Source: Ulva prolifera
Lineage: Eukaryota > Chlorophyta > Ulvophyceae > Ulvales > Ulvaceae
Length of the DNA: 64,000 bases
Assembly (NCBI GenBank): GCA_023078555.1
Contig: JALAAN010000010.1
Location: 992,001-1,056,000 of the forward strand
Reading direction: 5' to 3'
The position numbers and the translations under genes are program-made. Under the pieces are notes generated by a model, which was not told the origin of the DNA, did not search any database, and was given only the letters and a program-made list of their open reading frames with translations. Below are positions 1 to 12,139 of the stretch, one piece after another. Position 1 is the first letter of the stretch; every line of letters begins with the position of its first letter.

Positions 1-1280
1 TGTAAGCGTGCAGCGAGGCCTCTGATAGGATCGCCCCCGAACCCCGCCTGCCAATCTGGCGCAGCTTATCCTCGAGCACCGCATATCAGACGCTACAGCA
101 TGTACATCTAGCAATAGGCGGCTTCTATGTACCGATGTAGCTTATCCTGGGTATGAAAGCAACACAGCTGCGCGACGACTGTACGTCAACTAGCACAAGT
201 CAATCCGACCTCTGAACCGATCAGGACCGTTCACCCAGATCAAGTTCTGTAGACGTACGTGTATGAGGACGTGCACAGCCCTGGGCGTATGTGAGTGGGT
301 TGCTGGCAAAAGCTAGGACCGCACAAACCTCTGCAGGCCCCTGTAATGGAGCACACGCGTCGACTCGAAGCAGGGCTGCGTCACTTCCAAGCATGACCAG
401 GGCTGCCCCAACATAAACGAAGCCGACAGCGCTACAAAGCGACCTCTCATAGGTGTGCGTGTTTGCAGGTATCGAGCGTGCACGTCGGGGGCAGCGCTGT
501 GCCGGGAACTCCGCTGTTACATATGCTGGGGCACGGAAGTATGGCACATACATTACGCGCCTCTTACTCATCTCGGCATGTTGGGCGGTACTCCAGTCTC
601 TGAGGAGCCCGGCTGTTCAGCCTGAGGAGCCCGGCTGTTCAGCCCTCTTGAAGAGCCTGCATGAGCGTTTGACAAAGCACAGCTCATAGCACATGCGCGG
701 CTGCAAATCAAGAAATGAAAGAGATATCATCATTGCCGATGTGTAGCATTAGCACTTACCACGGCAATCAGCACACTGGCTCTGCGCCTCACGGACAACC
801 TGCCCTGGCTACATGTGCAGGACTACACAAAGGACCCGCAGAGCACGATTACACCTTGGCGTGTCTCGATGGATCAGTGTCAAGTGTCGCTCATGCCTGT
901 TCCTCACATTCATCACGTTGATGTGATCAACTGTTCAAACGCAGTGCATGGCTCAGATGTGAAGATTTTGACAGGCCGAGTTCACAGCAACGACGTTCAG
1001 ACTGCAGCCGAGAAAGCGCGACTGGTAAACAGACGAAACACCATGCACAAGCAGTGACGCCAGCTCCACCAGAAGCACAACACCTTCATTGGGCTACTGT
1101 ACGTCGACTTTCACATTCGTGAAGTCATACGACAGGCTGTGCTCCTCTCTGTTGGAGTCGGCATTCAGGCAATGGAGCAACTTCGCCTGCCTTGAAACAT
1201 GAACACGATTCCTGTGCAAGATGAGTGTACACAAACATCGTACTGACATTTTCTGAACTTTCCAAGACAACTACTTCCGA
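1..1280. other. No gene recognised
   Basis: Both strands hold only short open frames with no family motif, targeting signal or convincing exon joins. The region includes one small tandem duplication at 600-643. It probably holds the promoter and 5' leader of the ubiquitin ligase gene that starts at 1281. Confidence 0.5.
600..643. repeat. 22-bp tandem duplication
   Basis: Two adjacent identical copies of a 22-bp unit beginning CTGAGGAGCCCGG are seen at 600-621 and 622-643. It looks like simple slippage in non-coding DNA and no function is suggested. Confidence 0.8.
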
Positions 1281-4200
1281 ATGACTGCTGCACTGGAGAC
1301 TGCCGAAGAATGCAGGCCTGCCACTGCAGGCGAGATCACTGCTCGGAAACTGCAGCAGCAGCAAGCCGAGATCAATAAACGCATATTAGATGCAATGTCA
1401 TCAAGTGATGAAAACGAAGATGTGCGTTATATCTACGATTTCCTCAGACCCGACGGAGAGCCACCTGCGTCCGAGAGAGCCAACTGTTCACCATGTGCAG
1501 GATGCCGAGAACGAAGCGCTGAATCATCTCAACTGTGGGATTTGTTTGTCCCTCTGCGATCGACCAGTCACAGCTTCATGCCAGCATAACTTTTGTCTGA
1601 AGTGCTTCAAAAAATGGGTCAACCAAGAGAAGACTCAGTGTCCAACATGCCGTGCAACCTTTTCTAAATCACTTATCCAGAACCCAAGAATCAACACCAT
1701 GCTTTCGTTCCGCATGCGCCAAAAAAAGCATGTGCGGCACTACCCTCCCTGTTGGGTAAAATGCTCAGATGCCTACACTGCATGTTGCAAGTCTATGGAT
1801 ACATCATTTACTTACACTTGCGACCTGTGATTTCCATGATTCTTCATTCGTTGCTATGCTGTGGCACCCTCCTTGACGGCAACTCACTTGTGGGGCTGAT
1901 GTTGAAGGGTACAGCACCTGCTCCCAAACCTCCTCCCGTAGAGAGTGACCGACCAGATGAAGCATTCACCACCGATAAAGCGAAGAGAGCTGGCCTTTCA
2001 AATGCAGCAAGTGGTCGTATTCGCGTAACCTGTCATGCCCATCATTTTGGCCCCATCGGTGCTGATTTTGATCCAGAAAGAAGTCAAGGAGTCCTGGTTG
2101 GAGAATGCTGGACCAGCCGCCTGCACTGCAGACAATGGGGGTCACACATGCCACATGTTGCAGGCATCGCTGGCCAATCTGATGTTGGAGCTCAGAGCAT
2201 TGTTCTTTCAGGTCAGAACTCCCATGCCGTAGCCGGCCTATTAACAACACTGACAGCCTTGCGGCTGCCTTGCCGCTGTTGGCAAGGTAAACAGCTGAGT
2301 CTGCATACTTCTCTGAGTCCAAATGTTTCGTAGATCACTGGTGAACTACATGTTTCTGAGCAGGTTGCAAGCTCCCGGTCTTCACATTGACAAGTCTCGC
2401 TGTACATTCCTCGTTGGTAGCCGGCTATGGAGGTTCCAAGGACTGCTCACATATGATGCAAGACATGCAGGTGGTTATGAAGACGATCGTGATGAAGGTG
2501 AATGGCTGCTATACACAGGTAGTGGAGGTCGGGACCTTAGTGGCAACAAACGCACAAATAAAGAACAGTCATTTGACCAGGTATTCGAGGGAAGCAATAA
2601 GGCCTTGCTGCGAAGCTGTGAGCGTGGGCTACCAGTCCGTGTGCTGCGCTCCTACAAAGAGAAACGTTCAGCTTATGCCCCGACCGACCCCGACTGGGGC
2701 ATTCGATATGATGGAATATACCGGATAGTTGCAGCATGGCGGCATAATGGGTTACAAGGTATGATGCCTGCAATGGTAGTGACTCTCTCCATCGTCACAC
2801 ACTGCAACAGAATTTATCTAAGAACTGTTCAAGGCGGTGAATATTCGGATGTATCAAGCGTTTGTCATAGCATGAATGTAGCTGCTCTCATGTCCCGCCC
2901 TGGGATACTGGACAGTCTGTCACTGGTTATGTGGCATTGCCTTGCATGAATATCAATAGATGTTCTTGCACCTATAATACACGTGGGGATGCACAGCGAT
3001 CGCTGTGCAGGAAAGCTTGTCTGTCGCTACCTGCTTCGCAGATGTGACAATGAGCCTGCACCGTGGAGCGCATCGAATATCGGAGATGGACCCTGGACAG
3101 AGGACCTTCCTGCAGATGCCTATACTGAACTAGAGGCTGATGATGCAATTGATGTCATACGAGTTGGCAGTGACGGATCTGAGTTTGAGCAGCCGCACTG
3201 GGCATACAAGGACTCGTCGTGGGGCTGGGCAAGGCCTGCTCCAGAGCTGGCTGCAAAGAAGCCCAAAAATGCTCTCACTGTCCTGCAGAAGCAGAAGCGG
3301 ACTGTGCGTTCCCCAATTTGTTTGGCCGCTGTGATTATCTCCCCGTCCGAATATCTAGCCACCACGGTGCTGCCGGCTATATTTCACCAAGAAGATGGAG
3401 TAGATCTGATACAGTTGCAGACTGGTCACTGTCGTAGAGGTCTGGCTTCCTTGGAGTGCGCACAAACTTGCATTGCCATCGACTTGGACATTGAATTCGC
3501 CCTAACAGCAACCGTGCTCGCTCTGTCTCGGCTCAGTTCTTTTCTGAAGCTATGGTCCCTTCGGAGCGTACCTGTTGCATGATGCTGCTTGCTGCTAGCT
3601 CTACACATCAGATGTCTGCAAGTGAGGCTCTTCAACTGTGTAACCCAAGTGCCACTCCTGACTAGCATATGGCAATGCAGGCAGAACGTAATTTGGCCAA
3701 CTGTGGCTGTGAAATCTGCAAGGCAGTCCTCGTCGAGCCTGTGTGCACCCCCTGCGGCCACCATTTCTGCAAGGCCTGCATGGCCGCGACATTTGCCGCG
3801 AATGAGCCAACAGTGTCTGCCGCGCGAACGTTCCGCGCGCGGAAGGCACCCAAGCGCTGCCCCACTTGCAGTGCGGATCTTTCAGAATTTGCAAAAGACG
3901 ACGCCCCTCTCCCTGTCAACCACGCGATGGCTGCGCAAATCGCTGGCTTCCAAGAAGAGCTCAGGCAGGCGAATGAGAGCATCGCACAGGAGGTCCATGC
4001 GCGTGAGGCGGCTGAGGCTGCGCCCGCAACAGCGATGCCAGTGGCACCTCCTGCTGCCGCCAAGGGCACCGGTGACAACCGCGCTGCAAGTGCCGCTGGC
4101 GCAGTGAGTCGTAAGGGCGCGGGTGAAGTGGTGGCTAGACAGCCTGCGGTGAAAAAGCAGAAGGCAGCTCCGAAGCAGGTCCCGAAGAAGCCTGTGGCCA

Positions 4201-4595
4201 AGAAAGCTGAACCACCCACAGAGAGTGAAGACTCCAGCATGGGGGGTAGCAAGGAGAACGATCAGGGGAGTGATGATGAGAGTGATGACGACATGAGTGC
4301 TTCCAGTGACAGCGAAGACAGCGGTGAGGACTGGGGCGCTGGGCGTTCCAGTGCTAGGTACACACCACAGCGAGCTGCGGCTGGCGCTGCCAGAGAAAAG
4401 CTGAGGTCTAGCAGCAGGTCGCCGGAGAAACGTAGGTCTACTAGCAGCTCACCTCAGAAGCTGCAACCCGTGAATCGTAAAAAAATTTCTGGTAAGCCAT
4501 TGTCAGGGAAAGGGATGAAGGGAACCGCTAAGGGGCGGGTGAAGAAGAAGAATGGCTCTGCAGCAAAGAGGAGTTCCCGCACAGCCCGATCATAG
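1281..4595 (+). CDS. VIM: RING-SRA-RING E3 ubiquitin ligase (UHRF1/VIM/ORTHRUS-like)
   Basis: Nuclear ubiquitin ligase of the family that reads hemimethylated CG sites through the SRA domain and supports maintenance methylation by ubiquitinating chromatin. Proposed exons: 1281-1421, 1501-1731, 1908-2211, 2471-2758, 3011-3303, 3681-4595, giving about 723 residues. Phases match at every join; the 1731/1908 join is the least certain. The first RING (CGIC near residue 59) is followed by the SRA/YDG domain with FGPI, GVLVGE, YTGSGGRDLSGNKR (carrying the NKR finger) and RYDGIYRI, then CRYL.RCDNEPAPW, then a second RING with CGHHFCKAC near residue 430. A Lys-rich and then Asp/Glu/Ser-rich tail of about 200 residues follows, which is longer than in plant VIM proteins. 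The N terminus has no PHD finger, as in the ORTHRUS-LIKE subgroup. The start is the first ATG in the exon that leads into the first RING. Single gene, no operon context. Confidence 0.9.
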
Positions 4596-5864
4596 TGCAG
4601 GAACGATGGGGTTCTAACTGCTGCAGCAATGCGTACGTCTTGGTGGCATGCAGGCATGTGAACAGGGAAGGCATCACTGGGTTTTCAATAGCAGGAATGT
4701 GCATGTGTTTGCCGACGCGATAGCAGCGCTGCTGCTGCAGTATGATGGTTGCAAATGTGGATGCTGCCAGCAGTGTGGTGTGCTGATCTGCTATTTTCAA
4801 GCTGCTTGTAGGCGCATTTCGTGCTGTGGAGGGTTTTCTGCGTTATTTTCGACTACTCAGTTCATTGCCACAGTGTCAGAAGGCCACATTCCCAATTGCA
4901 TGGACTGGAGTGGTAGGGATTGAGAGTTTCAGTCAAGCAACGTCGAACACATGATAACAATTATTCTTGCGATTGTGTAGACTGGTAATGACGATGACAG
5001 CCAGAATGTCATAGGTTTTCCTGATCAGTTTCAGCTCGAGAGCTGTTGGAACCATGCTGCAGTCACGAAAAGTGGCACCATCTGGAGCTAATTGCCACGC
5101 TGTTCCGGAGGGGTGCGGGCCAAGCTGGTTCCTCAAGCCATTAGAACCGATATGGAATCGTACCTACGCGATGAACATTCCGTAGCCGACATAATAGTAC
5201 CGGTAGTGCAGCACTGGGCATTGACAGCACGTATGATTGGCCTTGCGACTAAAGATTGGAAAATAGCTTGATTGCATGTGTGCATCTATCATCTATAGGG
5301 CTGAGCTGACCGGATCCAATTCAAGCGGCTGATCGGCGTCCGATGCATCGTCACGATGCGCGGCGATCGACCACTGCACGCTGTCGAACACTACAGCTCC
5401 AGCCTGAAAGACATAAATTATAACATATATAGATGTTGCCGTGGTGTAAATAAATCACACCTGCCGTCTGCAACGGCCTTCGAGCCACCCGGATCTGCTG
5501 CCACATGCTTGCGCAGCTGAGGTGGCGCTGAACACGGGTAGTTTCCGGGTGACAGGACAGTAACCTGGACTGCCTGCGGAGCCGCGTGTCGAAAAATAAC
5601 GTGTTGCAGACTACTGCCATTGTTTTGCCGAGCTCTGCAGCCTACTTTGTGCCATATCTCGCAGGATTCGATATGTACTGGCGCTGCAAATCAGAACGTT
5701 CCACTGCCATGTGTATGGCCCGCGCTTTCTCGAGCATGCGTCGCCACAGGGTGCCGCCTTGCCCGCTTGGTGTCGAGCAGAACGACAGCTTGAGATAAAG
5801 ACGATCCCTCTAATGGCTGGCTGTCACCAGCAGCGTTCCTTTCCCGTCTCAGCAATTTGCAGCA
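4596..5864. other. No gene recognised
   Basis: This is the interval between the ubiquitin ligase stop and the transit-peptide exon at 5865. It contains AT-richer patches (for example around 5410-5440) and no open frame with recognisable content. It probably holds the 3' UTR of the upstream gene and the promoter of the downstream one. Confidence 0.5.
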
Positions 5865-8021
5865 ATGAGAACGCTCAGCAACACACGCCGCTCAGCCGGC
5901 CTACCTACGCTCCGTCGCCATGTCGGGTCGTGCCAGCCAACGAGGAAAGCCACGGTTCAGGTGAATGCTCTTCAAGCATTTGAAGGCTCGGAGCTCAATG
6001 AATCAGACAGTTTCAGTCCGCACATGCGCATTCCCAGCGGTGCGTCTATCCCCACATGCTTGGCGCAATGCGTGGTTGCTATGCCAGTCACAGCACATTC
6101 ATGATATATACTGTTAATCGAGGTGCTCTGTTGGTATCTGATGCACCCACACTGACGCTAGCTGTTCCTTCCAGCAATGGCCGGCCCACTTGGCAGTTCT
6201 GGCGGGGGCGCTCTCATGGAGAGGTCTAAATTGTCACTTACGCAAAAGCAGACATCCAAGTCACCATCTCTAGAAGAAGGTGGAGGTGGGGGTGGTATCG
6301 GGAAGAAGATACACAACGGTGGTGGTGGAGGTGGTGACGACGACGATGACGATGAATACTTCGAGGAAGGTGATGGCGAGGACCCAGATGACACCAAATG
6401 GTGGCACAAAGTTCCTCTAGACAAGCTCTATGATGCAGCCACAGTTCGCGCTGTCCTTTCGGTGCGCCTTGCGCTATCTGCTTGTATGGTATGTTGCAAT
6501 TATTTCACAAGAACGCATCCTTCCGCGGGTCAAAGTGTCAGCGTATACATCACGATGATTTGTTCCCGATGTTGGGACGCATTTCCCTCTTTGCCGTGTC
6601 GGACGAACGACTGAAGTTTTCCAATTCCAGAAGGTTCACGCTCAATCGCACGCTGCGTCCGTGTTTCAGGAAACCCACAAACTTAAGCTGCATCTGCTAT
6701 TCTCGATTTTGAGTGGTCCATCTGTTTAGCTACCCAGTCAGTCTGCGCAGCGCAGCTATGGGCGGTGTGTCGTTTTGCCACCTGACCAGACAGCATCTCG
6801 GTGGCGCCTGCGTTCCAAAGGCGCTTAGCTGCACGTCTAGTAGGCGTCGCTCTGTATTTTCTTCAATCAATGCATGTGGTCATCCGTTTTATTTGTATCA
6901 AAGTCTTTGCTTGATCCAGCTGTGGCGCTTTTGCTGTTGTGCATGGTGCTGTGAGCACTGCTGTCCCCATATTAGTCACGAGGCATCTTGCAGAACCTTT
7001 CCTCTGCACATCACTCTGTGGCGTGCAGGAATGGTGTGCCACCGTGGATTCTCTCCCGGCATTCCTCCGAATGCTCGCCTCGATGCAGTATTACTCCAGC
7101 GCACAGTGGGTCAGATACATGACCATCCAAGACCGCCCGAACATGTTCCGTGCTGTTGAGCGCACACTCGCCCGCATTCCCGAGGCCCGCTCAGCCTTCG
7201 TCGGCAAGGTCCTTGCCGACCCAGCCTTCCTCCAGAAGACGTCCATCGAGGGTGGCCTAGCCTTCACCATGGCCCTCGCACACGAGGCGCACGTCCGAGG
7301 CAGCCGCCTCAAGTCCGAGCTCGACACCGTGCTCATCAACTGCACATGCATGGCGGTCGCGGCTGCAACGTGCAGCGCGCTCGTCGCCCCCTCCAAGGCA
7401 CCGGGCCCCCCCGGCGCGGTCTTCCCATGGCAGCGCATGCTGCAGTCCCTCCCAAACAACGCCTTTGAGGTGAGCACGCCGACGCGGCGCTTCGCCGTGT
7501 CACAGCGCGTATCGTCATACGTCACCAAGGGCGTGGAGCTGTCCGCCGTTTACGCGGCCGCCGGGGCCGCGTCCGCTGGCCTGCAGCAGTGCGTCGTTGC
7601 GGCCAAGGCGTCAAAGGACCCAAAGAAGCGCGCTGGGCAGGTGACGCCGGTGCCCGGGGTGTCGCGCGCCGCGGGCGGCCTGGGGATCTTTGGCGGCGTC
7701 GCCGCCAACACACGCCTGCAGGTGGGCGCCGGCCTCGAGCGGCTCCTCTTTGAGCACGCCAAGGTGAGCACCGCGTGGCAAGTGGTCGCGCTATCGGCGG
7801 TGTACCGGGGGGTGACGCTGGCAGCGCTGGAGAACCCTCTGTCTCTGGGGCCGGCAGCGGTGACGCGGTGCTCGCGGTCGGGCGCCGCCGGGGAGCCGAC
7901 GGCGCACGTGCCGTCGCCGAAGCCGGTAAAGCGGTTGGTGAGGCGGAGGGTGCAGAAGAAGGTGGCTGTGCCCGGGGAGGCCTCGGCGGGGGCGCTGGCG
8001 ATGCAACCCGTCGCTGCTTGA
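5865..8021 (+). CDS. RER: RETICULATA-related (DUF3411) chloroplast envelope protein
   Basis: Member of the plant and algal RETICULATA family, membrane proteins of the chloroplast envelope needed for normal plastid and leaf mesophyll development; the biochemical role is not established. Exons 5865-6039, 6175-6488 and 7029-8021 join in phase (GTGCGT and GTATGT donors) to give about 493 residues. The N terminus, rich in Arg, Ser and Thr, is a typical transit peptide with a likely cleavage near VQVNA. A Gly-rich and Asp/Glu-rich low-complexity stretch follows at about residues 75-125. DUF3411 then runs from about residue 160, with the family landmarks SLPAFLRML, a LPNNAFE.STPTRRFAVSQR stretch, YVTKGVE, GGVAANTR and GLERLLFE, and several weakly hydrophobic helices. 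The last 50 residues are basic and Pro/Ala-rich and look disordered. The start is the only ATG that gives a transit peptide in phase. Confidence 0.88.
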
Positions 8022-8603
8022 TCCCTCTGTTCGTTTGAGTAGGTCTGTGTGTGTGTGATGAGTGTGAGTGTTGGCAATGCGTAGTCGTCTTTGGCCGAGC
8101 AATGTGCCTCACACCGTACGAGGGGTGGGCGAGTTGCAAGGCTGGGTCGAGCACTGTCGGTGGCTGTCCATGTCTGGATGGTCTGTGAGGCTGCTTGTGC
8201 CCCAGTGATAGGAAGATGAACCGCCTGCTGATGAGGTGTTTGTTTGTGTGCGTCTGGGACTGTAACTTGTTTGAAAGTTTGCATGTGTTAACAGCGGACG
8301 TGCTCCACTTGAGCTGCACAGTGTCTGCAGAAACAGTGACTGCCATGAGGAGTCCCGCTCGACTGCACTACACGTTTCTATGGATTGATGCAATGTCGCA
8401 GTGGAGCACATTTGATTTATATGTTGTATCGAAACGATGCAAAGTCGCTGCTTGGTAGCTGAGAAGCTTGTCAATGTGACCATTCTGATTGCCAAGCGGG
8501 CTCTGTCTGGGATATTCTGGCCATACACACCCCTTGATAATGCACTATCTACAATTTGAAGACACCATCTGGCGGAAAGGGAACGCTGAGTGGACAGCTT
8601 GTT
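8022..8603. other. Convergent intergenic region
   Basis: This is the space between the ends of the RETICULATA-related gene and the minus-strand gene at 8604-9620. It includes a TG-rich microsatellite at about 8040-8070. It probably contains both 3' UTRs and no further gene is supported. Confidence 0.5.
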
Positions 8604-9620
8604 CTACACACTAAACTCGATTTCATCCAAAGGTGTTTTGAGATTCGGCAAGGGTTCTTGGCTGCATCTGGCCTGTACCTCTTTCAGGCCCAACACAGTC
8701 GCATCACTGATGCATTGTGGATTCTCAAAAACTGTCATCTCCGCTTCCCCCGCTTCTGGAAGAGTTGATATCGATGCGTCAAAGGCCTTGATGGCAAAAG
8801 GTTTCATTAGTGCTGCATCTATCTGGCCAACTCGCTTTGTACGACCCCTCGACATGCCACTCGAGCTGCTGAGGTCGGTTGCAGAGTACTTCTCCCAGAT
8901 CTCAAGCAACTGCCGCTGATCGCTCCCCATGAAAAATCTCCACAAATTCACTCTGGCTAGGTTGGACGGCTGCACCTCCAACCTGCGGCAGCAAATGGCG
9001 AGCACTCTACGACCGCTGCGCAACAGATCCGCGGCAAGGTCGCGAGTTACCAGGCGACTGAGATAAAACGCGTCGTCTTGGCTACTTGCTACTTCTATGT
9101 GTGTTACTGTCGCCAAACATTCTAGCATCCGCTGCACGTGCCGCCTGTCATCTGAGCTGCGGGTGATCTTGCATAGCGTGTCTGCCTCGTCCTTCAGACG
9201 CCTGGCGCCCTCACTCAAAGCATGCACGCGCAAGTTCCGCACGTGAATCGCGCTCTTCAACTGTAGATCGGCTGCACTTGATTCATAGCTTTGGCGTGCG
9301 TCCCGCTGGAAGATGTTGACCTGGGATGCTGTACACAGCTGACCAGCGCCGTCCAGCAGCATGTCGAAGACGCGCTCGCACTGGTCTATCGTGGAATCCA
9401 TCATGTGCATAACATGATCGAATTCTAGTGCAAGCGAATGCACGCATTGATGCTTCTGCAGCGCCTCCTTGCGTTGCGTCCACCAGAACGCTGTGATTGT
9501 GAAGACTGCGTTCAGAACTATTGCAGCCCATGAAATCCAGTCAGCCTTCGTCTTCCCTGACACCGGTAGGCACTCTTTGATCAGCTCGCATGCTTCCGGG
9601 GCAGCAGGTCCCGGTAGCAT
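8604..9620 (-). CDS. Unrecognised single-helix membrane protein, intronless
   Basis: I do not recognise this family. A single open frame of 338 residues starts at ATG 9620. After a short N terminus there is one hydrophobic helix at about residues 28-46 (ISWAAIVLNAVFTITAFWW) followed by positive residues (QRKEALQK). The rest is a mostly helical soluble domain with evenly spread charged residues. No catalytic motif or repeat is visible. It could be a tail-out single-pass membrane protein with the bulk of the chain on one side, but the compartment cannot be told. Support for its being real comes from its length, a clean ATG, an ordinary amino-acid mix and the absence of a better frame on the other strand. 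It converges with the RETICULATA-related gene. Confidence 0.6.
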   Translation of the reverse strand: MLPGPAAPEACELIKECLPVSGKTKADWISWAAIVLNAVFTITAFWWTQRKEALQKHQCVHSLALEFDHVMHMMDSTIDQCERVFDMLLDGAGQLCTASQVNIFQRDARQSYESSAADLQLKSAIHVRNLRVHALSEGARRLKDEADTLCKITRSSDDRRHVQRMLECLATVTHIEVASSQDDAFYLSRLVTRDLAADLLRSGRRVLAICCRRLEVQPSNLARVNLWRFFMGSDQRQLLEIWEKYSATDLSSSSGMSRGRTKRVGQIDAALMKPFAIKAFDASISTLPEAGEAEMTVFENPQCISDATVLGLKEVQARCSQEPLPNLKTPLDEIEFSV

Positions 9621-10239
9621 GGCACGGCGGAGGGCTACTGATCAGTTGTGGAGCCAGGGAGATATGGACTCGTCTACTGCGAGCCAGCTAGATGAGGCAT
9701 CCAGGACCAGCAGTCTCCACAAGCTCTACACTCAATGGTAGTCTGCCATGTATTGGTTTTCTTAGCCTGCGACGAGGTATGGCACGCATGCCTGCGAGCG
9801 CCTTGGCGATCATGTCTAGTGGGTTGGCGCACAGTGAAGTGCCTGGAGCGTGCGACTCGCGGTCGCGTCGCGTCCAATGGATCCCAGTGCTCTGTGGGCC
9901 CCGTACTGCTGTTCGGACAAGCCAATGGCGCCTGCCGCTGAGGGGATTACAAATAAGCAAGCAAGTTGCCATCTCGGGGAAAGACGAGCATCTGGAAATA
10001 TGCACAGCATCATGATGACATTGCAAGCGTGCACATGTTCAACTGTCCTACCTCGAGTAACTTCTTGTGACAAAATCGAATTTGCACCGCCATGCGGCAG
10101 ATCAACGGATTGACAGTGTGCCTGCTCAACACTGCCTGATGTTCGTATCCACTTCACCCTCCGAATTAGCTACCGTGAACGATGTGGCATGTCATGATGG
10201 AACAGTGCTTGCATGAAATCGCTGCATTCGGGCACAGTG
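9621..10239. other. Upstream of the 8.6-9.6 kb gene; no gene recognised
   Basis: This is probably the promoter region of the minus-strand gene, bounded on the right by the retrotransposon. The five bases 10235-10239 (CAGTG) are the left target-site duplication of that element. Confidence 0.5.
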
Positions 10240-10442
10240 TGATGCCATTTCGCTGCAGCTGCACTGTACCTCGTTATCTCGAGTACTGCAGCGCTGCGGG
10301 CTGCTGCCAGGGTGGCACAGCTGACACTGTTCTGAACACAATAGGTACATAAGGCGAGACGCCACGGTTTACCTGCGGATTTCGACTCAGTATTCCAATC
10401 GTTATCTCATGTAAACATTACTATCTATCCTCAACGGCTTCA
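10240..10442 (+). repeat. 5' LTR of the gypsy element
   Basis: 203 bp, TG...CA ends, nearly identical to 16197-16399. It is expected to carry the element's promoter. It is directly followed by the primer-binding site. Confidence 0.95.
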
Positions 10443-11291
10443 GTTGGTATCGGTGAAGTTTCACTTTGATCGCGTGCACTATGCCCCACGGGGTTAAAGG
10501 TTTGAACCCGATGCTTCAAATGCACGCGTATCATGATAGTTTTGTTGCTACTATCGACAACATTTCTGAGTCAATTTACGATCCCCAATCGGAGTGTCTC
10601 GGGTTGCTTGTGTTGGGCTCCCGTGACGCCGCCCGTATAGTGTTGCTATGTGCACGAGTGTTAGTTTTCGTGGACGATTTCTCGAATTGCCGTGATTTTT
10701 CGTCTGCGATTAACTTCTGTCGACACGTAAGTTATACGTTAGGAAGGCGCAAAGTCTTGAATGTCGGCGCCGAAATGCTCCGGGCCGTTGTTCACATGTG
10801 GGCGAGTGCTCCGCACCCTACATAGAGCACGCTCGTCACATACAAATGCTGATTTTCTGAGCAGCCCCGCACACACGGGCTTGTTCCATACTGGCTCATC
10901 GCTAGTATCATGAATTTTGGTCGTTTGGAAGCTATTTTCGATTGTCTACTCGCTAGAGCCGTACGTTGGGCGCTAGCTACGCCCCCTCGGCACGCCTCAT
11001 CTAGCTTTTCCTATTTGTCGGCGGCCACCGACAATTCTAGGGTCCTTTAGTAACCCTTTAAGGCCCCACAGAGGTCCTTCGAATATTCCGCGTCGCGAGT
11101 TTTCGCGATTGCGGTCTCGAATGCATGTGCACAAGCACTACCCCAAGCACGCATGCGCCCCATTTCAAGAGCGCGTGCTCGAGGCAACAGGCAATATGAC
11201 GGTCTCTTTGATCTTCGAATTCGGTCGTGCTACTCGTGCTGGTAGCCATCGTCCACCTCGTGTTCATTTATACGTCGACCCGGAACTAGAT

Positions 11292-12131
11292 ATGTCCCAA
11301 AACCAACCTACCGGTTCCGGATCTCAAGGTCAAGGTAATCCACCATCGTCCCACAATGTTCCTTCTACTAGTACGTCGACTGGTGCAACTTTGAACCAGT
11401 TATTGCCAAAAGGTACTCTCTCTTTGCCCGAGTTTACTGGTACGCCTGAAACTCGTGTGCATGCATCACACTTCTTGGCACGTGTCGAACGAGTATTCAC
11501 GTTGGAACGTTCACTTCCCGAGTATGCCAAGCTAGTTGCTGTGCAAAGTTGCTTTCCGCTGAGTTCGCCAGCATCCACGTGGTATCAGCTCAAGTTTCAT
11601 GAGTTCTCGACGCTAGATGATTTTGTCGAAGCTTTTAAGAAGCGTTTCGGTGCCTCGGACATTGATACATCGTATTTGCGTCGTCAGTTTCGCCGCTTCC
11701 GTCAACATGACGGGGATACAGTGAACAAGTATTACACGGCGTTATTACAGTTGTCGTCGCAAATTGCGTTGAACGGTACTGGTCTGTCCGACAGCGACAT
11801 CGCGGACCAATTTGTCCACGGTCTCAAACCGGCATTGTCCGACTTGGTTTTCCACGAGCAGATCCGTGCTGGTCGCGCATACACGCTTGATGAAATTGTT
11901 AAAATTGCTGAAGACATTGAGCGCAGCGAACGTCTGAAGAATCGAAAGATTCCTGCCGGTGCTCCCGGTAAGAACGTGGCCCCGCAAGCCAATGCATTGC
12001 AGAAAACTGGCAAGTACTGTGCATACCACAAGAGTACATCGCATAATACTGACGATTGCAAGCGAGTGATTCAGTTGAAGAAGGAGGGTAAGTGGCGTGG
12101 TAAGCCAGTTGAAAAAGCCCAAGCGAATTAA
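11292..12131 (+). CDS. Gypsy gag (capsid and nucleocapsid-like protein)
   Basis: Gag protein of the element, taken from the ATG at 11292 (an earlier in-frame ATG exists at 11121). It contains the retrotransposon gag core (FVEAFKKRFG, YLRRQFRRFRQ, VNKYYTALLQLSSQI) and near the end a CX2H...HX4C zinc-knuckle variant (CAYHKSTSHNTDDC) common in plant gypsy elements. It is followed within a few bases by the separate pol frame. Confidence 0.9.
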   Translation: MSQNQPTGSGSQGQGNPPSSHNVPSTSTSTGATLNQLLPKGTLSLPEFTGTPETRVHASHFLARVERVFTLERSLPEYAKLVAVQSCFPLSSPASTWYQLKFHEFSTLDDFVEAFKKRFGASDIDTSYLRRQFRRFRQHDGDTVNKYYTALLQLSSQIALNGTGLSDSDIADQFVHGLKPALSDLVFHEQIRAGRAYTLDEIVKIAEDIERSERLKNRKIPAGAPGKNVAPQANALQKTGKYCAYHKSTSHNTDDCKRVIQLKKEGKWRGKPVEKAQAN

Positions 12132-12139
12132 CTTTCGCT

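Noticed and set aside
7522-8346. Long minus-strand frames over the RETICULATA-related last exon
   Set aside because: They overlap a well-supported conserved domain on the plus strand and consist of Pro/Arg/Ala-rich noise.
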